From: Nitrococcus mobilis Nb-231
Lineage (GTDB): Bacteria > Pseudomonadota > Gammaproteobacteria > Nitrococcales > Nitrococcaceae
DNA length: 64,000 nt
Direction of reading: 5' to 3'
Assembly (NCBI RefSeq): GCF_000153205.1
Contig: NZ_CH672427.1
Span: 1,057,671-1,121,670 of the forward strand
The translations under genes and the position numbers were made by a program. Below the pieces are notes generated by a model. The model worked only from the letters and a program-made list of their open reading frames with translations. It had not been told where the DNA came from and made no database searches. This document shows positions 46,035 to 52,237 of this stretch, piece by piece. Numbering within the stretch: position 1 is the first letter of the stretch; each line of letters begins with the position of its first letter.

Positions 46035-46232
46035 TTAAGCTCCTTGTCTTTTTGCGTTCGGGCCTTGAGGCATTGAGGGATCCTCCAACTCCCTGAGACG
46101 TTCGTATTCCTCCACCGAGAGCACGACGACGACAGCGCGTCCGTGCTTTTCGATGGTCACAGGTTCGGCCCTGGCCGTATCGAGCAGGAAGCCGAATCCG
46201 TTCTTGGCGTCCTTGGCGGACATGTGTTTCAT
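46035..46232 (-). CDS. Phd/YefM-type antitoxin-like regulator heading the defence operon
   Basis: 65-aa protein starting MKHMSAKDAKNGFGFLLDTA and containing EPVTIEKHGRAVVVVLSVEEYERL, the prevent-host-death fold that dimerises and binds operator DNA. No toxin gene is next to it; hsdM follows after 3 bp. It may be an autoregulator that times expression of the restriction genes rather than an antitoxin. The frame is open upstream to 46289 but that extension is unlikely. Confidence 0.85.
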   Translation of the reverse strand: MKHMSAKDAKNGFGFLLDTARAEPVTIEKHGRAVVVVLSVEEYERLRELEDPSMPQGPNAKRQGA

Positions 46233-46345
46233 GAAAACGCCCTTAATGGCTCTTTTGGCTATAATGGACGAAACAAAGTCTTGACACAAGGCGGTTTTTG
46301 ACTGAGCAAATGATTCCTGTGAGGGGAAGTTCGACTACGGCAAGC

Positions 46346-46555
46346 ATGATCAACAGTTGCATCAAGGCTACTCGGGCATTCGTTGAGTTCGCAGCTGGAA
46401 TGGCTGCAACTTTCATCATATTGTTTGCCGAGATTAAGGATCGGTCTGACGATGATCGCCGGGTTCAAGACGCCGATATGACAGGTGAAATGAACTACCG
46501 CACCGGTCGCCTCGATTCGGGCGCTGACCCCTATGGTTGGTACGACGAAGACTGA
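46346..46555 (+). CDS. Small hypothetical protein with acidic C terminus
   Basis: 69-aa protein starting MINSCIKATRAFVEF. It has one hydrophobic segment (AAGMAATFIILFAEI) and a polar tail ending NYRTGRLDSGADPYGWYDED. No function is recognised. The composition and the short tail resemble small orphan proteins of integrative conjugative elements. It ends 10 bp from the TraG-like gene, tail-to-tail. The start is uncertain. Confidence 0.5.
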   Translation: MINSCIKATRAFVEFAAGMAATFIILFAEIKDRSDDDRRVQDADMTGEMNYRTGRLDSGADPYGWYDED

Positions 46556-46564
46556 CCCGTTGCG

Positions 46565-48130
46565 CTAGCGACGCACCATGCGCCCTGCAGTATTCTTGCC
46601 CAGCGCCCCTCCCTGTTGCCCCGCATCCTCACCACGACGAGCGAGTGGTGACGATGCGTCGCTGATCGTCCGCCCCACCTTTACGCCTGCCCACGCCATC
46701 ATCCCGCTCCATAGCAGCGGCAGCCCCAGGTAGAGGCTCGTCGTAATCATGTTGAGCAGTATGCGCTTGGCATCATGCTCGCCCGGATTGGCGAAGATCT
46801 GCAGGAACACGTTCACGTTCGGGTACATCGAGAGGATCAGGTTCTGATCCACCCACATGGCCAGGTACCAAAGCACGCTCCAGAACTTGACCGTGAAGAC
46901 CGCCATCGCGCCGGCCACCATCATCGACAGCGAGTAGCGCGACAGGACGACGATCATCGGCAGCAGCGCGTAGATGCCGAGTAGCATCAGCGCTTGAACC
47001 ATCGGCAGCGCCTGCAGCACCGCGGTCATGGTCACTGAGAAAAGCCCTGAGGCGACGAGCACGCCGCCCGTGGCGAGACCGCCCTTGGCGATGTTTTCGG
47101 CCGTGGCGAGCCAGCCGGTGTTGGCCGTGTTGCCGGCCACGAGCTCATTGCTGGACCAGGAGGGCGGCGCATTGTTGAGCACGGTGCGAACGACGGCGTC
47201 TTCCTGCTGCTCGCTGGCCAGGATCGGTGCCACCGCGACGACCAGGCCCGAGAACCCCGCCGAGGTCGCGCCCGCCTCGTTGATGAGCTTCTCGCGCACG
47301 CCTTGGGTGCCGTCCTCCCACCACTCCTTGCACGTGGGCTTGCCCCAGGTGGGCGGCGATGCCGGGTCGTACTCGGTATCGCGGGCCGGGTTGTAGGCCC
47401 AGCCCGGGATCTGCTTCGACGGGCGCAGGGTTTCGTAGTAACCGGCTGTGTCCCGGTAGACGTGCGAGCCCATCCAGTCGGGGTCATCCTCACCATAGGT
47501 CGTGAGGATCCCGGCCACCGCGGCCGTCGCCAGCCGTTCTGCTTGAAACTTGGAGCGTGCGGCCACGTAGCACTCGCTGAAGAAGTCGCTCGTCTCCTGG
47601 CGCAGCCGTGGATCGGCGATCGTGGCGAGTCGTGCCTGTTGCTCGTAGGTCCGCAGGTCGCTGGCCGCGGGTAGTCCTTCGATCACGGCGTGATTGAATC
47701 CGGAGCTCATCGCCAGCACGGCGTACCACCAAACCGGAATGTTCACGGTCGCCGGAGAGCCATTGAATCCGGCCGCGCCATAGGTGCTCTGCGGTGCCGC
47801 CACCGTGGCGGTCGCCGGCGTCGGGTCGCTGAGCGTGGGCTGCGGTTCGTAGTTCAAGGTCCCCGCATTCAACGGTGTCAGCGCAGCCGGCTGACCCGCC
47901 AGCACCACGACGAGCAGCGCGAGAAACAGCTCGATTTCCATGCGCCGCAGTGAGAGTCCCGTGACTGCGCCGAACTCGCCGCCCTCGGCCGGGTCGCGCC
48001 AGTTGTCGATCAGGATGCCGAGGAATGGCAGGTACACGATGCCGGTGCCAACCAGCACGTCCCACAGCACGCCGTAGAAGGCCCAGCCGAACAGCGTCGT
48101 GAAGAGTTCGAGGTAGCTGTCGACGCTCAT
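46565..48130 (-). CDS. TraG-N-like conjugative transfer membrane protein (PFGI-1-type ICE)
   Basis: 521-aa inner-membrane protein of the mating-pair stabilisation type. Start MSVDSYLELFTTLFGW, chosen because the upstream frame overlaps another small ORF. Hydrophobic segments lie near residues 10-40 and 70-90 and in a cluster around 330-460 (for example LMLLGIYALLPMIVVLSRYS). The loop near 250-300 is Trp- and Pro-rich. In PFGI-1 and related ICEs this protein is encoded at the end of the transfer module. Its usual neighbours are absent here. Confidence 0.75.
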   Translation of the reverse strand: MSVDSYLELFTTLFGWAFYGVLWDVLVGTGIVYLPFLGILIDNWRDPAEGGEFGAVTGLSLRRMEIELFLALLVVVLAGQPAALTPLNAGTLNYEPQPTLSDPTPATATVAAPQSTYGAAGFNGSPATVNIPVWWYAVLAMSSGFNHAVIEGLPAASDLRTYEQQARLATIADPRLRQETSDFFSECYVAARSKFQAERLATAAVAGILTTYGEDDPDWMGSHVYRDTAGYYETLRPSKQIPGWAYNPARDTEYDPASPPTWGKPTCKEWWEDGTQGVREKLINEAGATSAGFSGLVVAVAPILASEQQEDAVVRTVLNNAPPSWSSNELVAGNTANTGWLATAENIAKGGLATGGVLVASGLFSVTMTAVLQALPMVQALMLLGIYALLPMIVVLSRYSLSMMVAGAMAVFTVKFWSVLWYLAMWVDQNLILSMYPNVNVFLQIFANPGEHDAKRILLNMITTSLYLGLPLLWSGMMAWAGVKVGRTISDASSPLARRGEDAGQQGGALGKNTAGRMVRR

Positions 48131-48306
48131 GCGACGGGCCCCGAGATCGCGCCCAGAAAGCGCACGATAAGGTTCTGCCCGAGCACAAGCTCGATGACGA
48201 GCAGCCAGCCGATGACGCGCCAGCGCAGCGCCATCCAACGTGCATGGGTACGGTCGTCCTTACCGTTGGCTCCGGCCCAGAGTGCCGCCTTCCAGTCCGG
48301 TTCCGG
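48127..48306 (-). pseudogene. C-terminal remnant of an ICE gene upstream of traG
   Basis: Open frame between two stops encoding PEPDWKAALWAGANG, then a hydrophobic segment from about 48240 (WRVIGWLLVIELVLGQNLIV) and a stop that overlaps the traG start as ATGA. The coupling to traG suggests it is the surviving tail of the gene that normally precedes traG. An ATG at 48234 could express 35 residues. No family was recognised. Confidence 0.4.
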
Positions 48307-48314
48307 TCACCCCG

Positions 48315-48545
48315 TCACCGCAGATAGAAACCGAGCACGAGCAACACGATGCTCGCTCGCAGCGCCGCCCAGACGAGGTCGAACAGCGCAACCTGCCCGC
48401 CCTGCCAGGCTCGAAGCGAGCCGATCGTCACCCACATCACCCAGACGAACGTCAGCACCAGGACCACACTCGCGATGGTCGTGAGCAGCGTCCCCAGGGT
48501 GACGCCGGAGCCGGACTGAAAGGTGGCACTCTGGGCAGCGGTCAT
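48315..48545 (-). CDS. Integrating conjugative element small membrane protein (TIGR03758-like)
   Basis: 76-aa protein with N-terminal MTAAQSATFQSGSGVTLGTL and two hydrophobic segments (TIASVVLVLTFVWVMWV and a C-terminal SIVLLVLGFYL). This is the pattern of the PFL_4701 family, which in PFGI-1-type ICEs follows the RAQPRD gene and precedes the TraA-like pilin gene. Here the pilin gene is missing and a traG fragment follows. Confidence 0.7.
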   Translation of the reverse strand: MTAAQSATFQSGSGVTLGTLLTTIASVVLVLTFVWVMWVTIGSLRAWQGGQVALFDLVWAALRASIVLLVLGFYLR

Positions 48546-48623
48546 GGGCGATTCTCACTGCCGGTAGTCGCCGCGCAGCGGCGGGAACGTCCGCGGCTCG
48601 ATGCGAGGCGCGCCGATGCGTTC

Positions 48624-48890
48624 CTAGATGCCGGCGCGAATGCGCTCGAGGTCCCGGCGCAACCAGTCGTAGCGGAAGCGAATGCGGGCGTCGGGGCTGG
48701 CCTGGGACTCAGCGGTCGCGATCAGCGGAGCGAGTGCTTCGATCTCGTGGATCAGGCGTGCGAGGGTTTCACGTTCGGCGTTGGGATCGGCGAAGGCCGC
48801 TCCACACAGGACGAAGGCCCCTGCAATCAAGGTCAGCAATCTGGGCTGCCGGAGGTGAGTTTTGCACGGCGCGCGTTCCATACTGCGCAT
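48624..48890 (-). CDS. Integrative conjugative element protein, RAQPRD family
   Basis: 88-aa exported protein. An N-terminal signal-like segment (LLTLIAGAFVLCGAAFADP) is followed by the family pattern ERETLARLIHEIEALAPLI and RIRFRYDWLRRDLERIRAGI. The true start may be the second Met (MERAPCK). It is the first gene of the transfer module remnant on this strand. Confidence 0.75.
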   Translation of the reverse strand: MRSMERAPCKTHLRQPRLLTLIAGAFVLCGAAFADPNAERETLARLIHEIEALAPLIATAESQASPDARIRFRYDWLRRDLERIRAGI

Positions 48891-49005
48891 AATCCATACG
48901 CCGTGTGTTCCGCCATAGTGGAAACGCCATCGATGCCCGTCGTGGTTTACTGTCTATGATCAGAGTGCTGTGAAGCGGGACGGTCGGGAGTCGGTCGGAG
49001 AGCGC

Positions 49006-49431
49006 TCAGTCCGCGGGCGAAACCCCGAGGAGCTCGGCAAAGGCGCGTGCCGTGATGATCTGCACGGCTTCGACTTTGCCGAGGGACAGCAGATCGCGCT
49101 GGTCGCCTGTCACCAGATAGTCGGCCATACCGGCAATTGCGGTGGCCAGTATGGGATTGTCGTCAGGGTCTGGCGATAACTCCACCTTCGGTAGATCTTG
49201 CAGTACGGTGGCCTGGCGCCGCAGTCCGTTCACCAGCGTGCCCGCCTCGGCGGGCTTGAGATACTTGCGCAGTTTCGGATAGCGGGAAACCCGGCGGAGC
49301 TCGTCGAGCTGCCACTCAGAGGTGATCACTTCGAAGGCTTTCTTACGCCAAGCCCGATAGATCAAGTCGGGCGGCGTAGCAGACGTGATCAACGCGGCGA
49401 GCAGGATCCCGGTGTCAAGAACAACCCGCAA
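49006..49431 (-). CDS. PIN-domain toxin of a type II toxin-antitoxin pair
   Basis: 141-aa predicted ribonuclease. Acidic PIN residues are visible in MRVVLDTGILLAALI (first Asp), SEWQLDELRRVS (Glu), PDPDDNPILATA (Asp cluster) and DYLVTGDQRDLL. It matches the COG1569/TIGR00305-type PIN toxin family. Its start lies 5 bp after the antitoxin stop. Confidence 0.88.
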   Translation of the reverse strand: MRVVLDTGILLAALITSATPPDLIYRAWRKKAFEVITSEWQLDELRRVSRYPKLRKYLKPAEAGTLVNGLRRQATVLQDLPKVELSPDPDDNPILATAIAGMADYLVTGDQRDLLSLGKVEAVQIITARAFAELLGVSPAD

Positions 49432-49436
49432 AACTG

Positions 49437-49664
49437 TTAGCCGTTGGCCAGAGCTTCGTCGATTGCCTCCAGGATCTCATCTTGCGAGTACTCCCGGTTG
49501 CGCTGCTTGACATCCTGCACCGTCAGTTCGAACAGGCGCGCCTGGACCGCCTCTTCGACAAACTGAGAGAGGTCGCCCTTTTTCGTGCCACGCCGGCCCA
49601 GGTAGGCCCGCAGGGCCTTGTCCACATCGTCCCGCACGACGATAGACCATCGGACGTTGCTCAT
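49437..49664 (-). CDS. Antitoxin partner of the PIN toxin (ribbon-helix-helix-like)
   Basis: 75-aa protein starting MSNVRWSIVVRDDVDKALRA with SQFVEEAVQARLFELTVQDV, the strand-helix-helix outline of RHH antitoxins, and an acidic C-terminal tail that would bind the toxin. GGAGAG lies a few bases upstream of the ATG. The palindrome at 49701-49718 is a probable operator. Confidence 0.8.
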   Translation of the reverse strand: MSNVRWSIVVRDDVDKALRAYLGRRGTKKGDLSQFVEEAVQARLFELTVQDVKQRNREYSQDEILEAIDEALANG

Positions 49665-49700
49665 CTGTGCTCTCCAAGGTGATTCGCGGTTCAGCCTTTA

Positions 49701-49718
49701 CGCTTATACGCATAAGCG
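49701..49718. promoter_or_regulatory. Palindromic operator of the PIN toxin-antitoxin pair
   Basis: CGCTTAT and ATAAGCG flank a four-base centre, giving perfect 7-bp arms, 37 bp upstream of the antitoxin start. TATAAG within it could act as the minus-strand -10 box, so antitoxin binding would block its own promoter. The repeated IS-derived segment begins only 5 bp further upstream. Confidence 0.6.
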
Positions 49719-49722
49719 CACA

Positions 49723-50223
49723 AGTGCTATAGGCAGTATAAACCACCTTTTCGTCCAACAGCACCGCTTCCTCGCGTTTGTCGGGCGCCCCGGCCGGCCG
49801 TCGCTCTGACTCGCGATTTGCCTCTGAGCAGCATCCGGCACTTAAATCCACCCCGGCGAGGGCTTGCTGACCACTCGTCTTCGCGGCATCGCCCCGCGGG
49901 CCAGCCGCCGCCGTTGCCACACCGCGGGCATCACAACCCTGGATGATCATCCTTTGGGTAATCCGGTCAGTCGAACAGCCGTGTCTGGGGCAGCTCCTAC
50001 GGCATGGCAATCGCTGCGAGACTTTGGCTGCGGCGGCTTTCGCGTCGAGGTGGGCGAGGATCTTCTCTATCACTACCGGACCTTCGATGCACACAATGAT
50101 CCGCGCTGCCCTCAAGGCGAATTTGTTCTCATGGCCCAGTTGTGGCTGTTCCGGCTGAATGAGCGGTTAGCCTCAAGTAGTCGAGCACTTGGCGTGGCCG
50201 ACGTGCGAGTTGGCGCATCATTT
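49723..50223. repeat. Duplicated IS-derived segment, copy 1 (uninterrupted)
   Basis: This 501-bp segment recurs nearly identically at 55405-57025, where an IS1595 element splits it. On the minus strand it begins with the last residues of an ISAs1-type transposase (YLRLTAH near 50175-50200). A piece resembling the C terminus of an IS91-type transposase follows (ARIIVCIEGPVVIEKILAHL) and then non-coding sequence to the end at 49723. Both edges are abrupt: on one side the PIN antitoxin promoter, on the other the lpxI tail. Confidence 0.9.
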
Positions 50224-50225
50224 AC

Positions 50226-50405
50226 CAAGACGAGCGTTTCGACGTCCCGTGTATCGGTCCCGACACCATCGAGGTCGCCGCCGAGGCCGGCGTGCAAGGG
50301 ATCGTCATCGAGGCCGGCAAGACCTTGCTGTTGGGCAAGGAAGAGATCGAGCAAAAAGCCGCCGATCTGGGTGTGACGGTGTTTGCGTATTCGTCGGGGG
50401 TGTAG
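50226..50405 (+). pseudogene. lpxI: 3' remnant of lpxI (UDP-2,3-diacylglucosamine diphosphatase, DUF1009)
   Basis: Reading from the repeat edge, the frame gives QDERFDVPCIGPDTIEVAAE, then GVQGIVIEAGKTLLL and a short end FAYSSGV before TAG. The LxxPxIGPxTIE and GIxIEAGxTLL pattern is the C terminus of LpxI. Only about 58 residues remain, so it is not functional. The cell has an intact lpxH at 25940. Confidence 0.65.
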
Positions 50406-50734
50406 ACGGCCGGCAAGATGACGCGTCACAGGCCCCTCCGGTATGCTTTGTCGAGAAGACCCGAAAACCCTGAGACGAAATAAATTGCCAGGGTGGCGAT
50501 TAGCAGTGTGACCACGATAATCGTCCGCGCGCGCCGATTGCGCACACACGGAATTGAGATCAGCCAGGGTACTAGAAATGGCATCACAAGCATTCCCCCA
50601 ATGGCGAGGGTCCGCGGAATCATCACGCTCTCTCCCCTCATCGACCGTGGGAGAGAATCGATTATGCCCACATAGAATATCGCCACCACAAATGCCGCGA
50701 CTAAAGCGATTGCTGAAATCGCAACGCCCGTTAG

Positions 50735-51910
50735 GGAAACTCTGAACTATTCCCGGCCACGCCAGTATAATGGTGGCATTGTCACCGACCCAGGCGGAAC
50801 CGATGAAACAAACCACCTTTGCTTCGATGAGTTTTGCGGCCAAGAAGCGGCGCACGCGCCGGGAGAAGTTTCTCGCCGAGATGGAGCAGGTGGTGCCTTG
50901 GGCAAAACTGGTGGCGCTCATTGAGCCGCACTACCCCAAGGCGGGCCGGCGTGGCCGCCCGCCGATGCCGCTTGAGTCGATGCTGCGTATTTATTTCATG
51001 CAGCAGTGGTACACGCTCTCCGACCCGGCCATGGAGGATGCGCTCTATGAGATCGAGTCGATGCGCCGCTTCGCCGGGCTTGAGCTCATCGACGACGCGC
51101 TGCCCGACGAGACCACGATTTTGAAGTTTCGCCGCCTGCTGGAGCGCCACGGCCTGACTGCCCAGATGATGAACGTAATCCACGACGTGCTCGCCGAGCG
51201 CGGGGCGCTGCTCAAGGGCGGCACTATGGTCGATGCCACGATTGTGCACGCTCCGGCCTCGACGAAGAACAAGGCGCGCCGGCGCGACCCGCAGATGCAC
51301 CAGACGCGGAAGGGCAATCAGTGGTATTTCGGCATGAAGATCCACGTGGGGGCCGATGTCAACAGCGGCCTTGCTCACACGGTTTCGGTGACTGCAGCCA
51401 ACGCCTCGGACATCAGCCAATTGCCGCGCCTGCTGCGCGAGGACGACCGCGCGGTCTTTGGTGATAAGGGCTACGTCGATAACACCCTTAAGCGCGCGGC
51501 GCGCCGGGCGGGTGTCTACTGGGGCGTGTCCTTGAAGGCAAGCTCCAAGCACAAACTCACCGGTGCGAACAAGCGCACCAACCGCAAGCGCTCCTCGGTC
51601 CGTGCCCGGGTGGAGCACATTTTCCGGGTGATCAAGCGCCAATTCGGTTACACCAAGGTGCGCCACAAGGGGCTTGTCAAGAACGCCGCACAGGTGTTCA
51701 CGCTGATCGGCCTGACGAATCTGTATCTGGTGAGGAGGCAACTGATGACGAGCTGACAGGCAAACTCCGCCTGCTTGCTCCGAAAAGGGGTTCAGCGGCG
51801 CCAAACGGCCCCGTAAATCAGCACTCGGCGGCGGGAAACCGAGCATTTTTACCCTTCCTCTCGTCAGAGACGAATGCGCTTGACTTCAGCTCGAATAGTT
51901 CAGACGTTCC
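50735..51910 (+). mobile_element. IS5-family insertion sequence, complete
   Basis: 1176 bp with imperfect terminal inverted repeats GGAAACTCTGAACTATTC (left) and, read inward from the right end, GGAACGTCTGAACTATTC. It is flanked by the 4-bp target duplication TTAG (50731-50734 and 51911-51914), fitting the YTAR target preference of this family. It carries one intact transposase gene. Confidence 0.92.
50803..51756 (+). CDS. IS5-family transposase
   Basis: 317-aa DDE transposase starting MKQTTFASMSFAAKKRRTRR. Catalytic residues are in GTMVDATIVHAP (D), VFGDKGYVDNT (D) and RARVEHIFRVIKRQFGY (E), and the N-terminal DUF772-type region PMPLESMLRIYFMQQWYTLS is present. The frame is intact, so the element may still be active. 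Confidence 0.95.
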   Translation: MKQTTFASMSFAAKKRRTRREKFLAEMEQVVPWAKLVALIEPHYPKAGRRGRPPMPLESMLRIYFMQQWYTLSDPAMEDALYEIESMRRFAGLELIDDALPDETTILKFRRLLERHGLTAQMMNVIHDVLAERGALLKGGTMVDATIVHAPASTKNKARRRDPQMHQTRKGNQWYFGMKIHVGADVNSGLAHTVSVTAANASDISQLPRLLREDDRAVFGDKGYVDNTLKRAARRAGVYWGVSLKASSKHKLTGANKRTNRKRSSVRARVEHIFRVIKRQFGYTKVRHKGLVKNAAQVFTLIGLTNLYLVRRQLMTS

Positions 51911-52129
51911 TTAGAAAATCAACGTCGCTAGCCGTTTCGTCGGCCTTATCCATCTATTTGTCATCCCGCTTTCGCTTCCGGGGCGGGGAGCTTCCGGTCT
52001 GGGACCGCCGGCGTGCGCGCGATTGGACACATCTCGTTTAAACTGCTCTCTAGACTGTACCTCAAAATAGATTACCAACGGAAGCTTGGCGGTTGGAAAT
52101 CAGGCGCATTCGCGCGGGGTGCGGATCCG

Positions 52130-52216
52130 GCCAAAACGGTGCAGTTGCGGCGTTCCCGCTCGGCCGAGGGTGCTTACCCACGCCCTCGCGGCGCCTTGCA
52201 TCTGCGCCGTTTTGGC
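52130..52216. repeat. Long imperfect inverted repeat downstream of the DUF4157 gene
   Basis: Left arm GCCAAAACGGTGCAGTTGC (52130-52148) and right arm read inward GCCAAAACGGCGCAGATGC (52198-52216) differ at two of 19 positions. The GC-rich 49-bp centre (GGCG and GCGCC blocks) can extend the pairing. It lies 22 bp past the stop of the DUF4157 gene, so it may act as a transcription-ending hairpin, although no T-run follows. It could also be a small mobile-element relic. Confidence 0.55.
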
Positions 52217-52237
52217 TCGGCCGTTTGGCCATCTATT

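Larger units (their letters stand above)
50426..51953 (-). pseudogene. Small membrane protein gene interrupted by an IS5-family element
   Basis: Joining the sequence on each side of the IS at one TTAG gives one uninterrupted frame of about 115 codons. It starts MDKADETASDVDF at 51953, continues FLTGVAISAIALVAAFVVAI across the join, and ends LLDKAYRRGL at 50426. Three hydrophobic segments are predicted. The insertion lies after codon 13, so only the long 3' part remains open, possibly from an internal GTG. No family recognised. Confidence 0.7.

Noticed and set aside
49477-50115. 212-aa minus-strand open frame
   Set aside because: Joins the IS91-like tail, repeat non-coding DNA and the antitoxin gene in the wrong frame; a fortuitous fusion.
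52130-52216. Integron attC site
   Set aside because: The inverted repeat lacks the GTTRRRY/RYYYAAC core sites and there is no integron integrase or cassette array.
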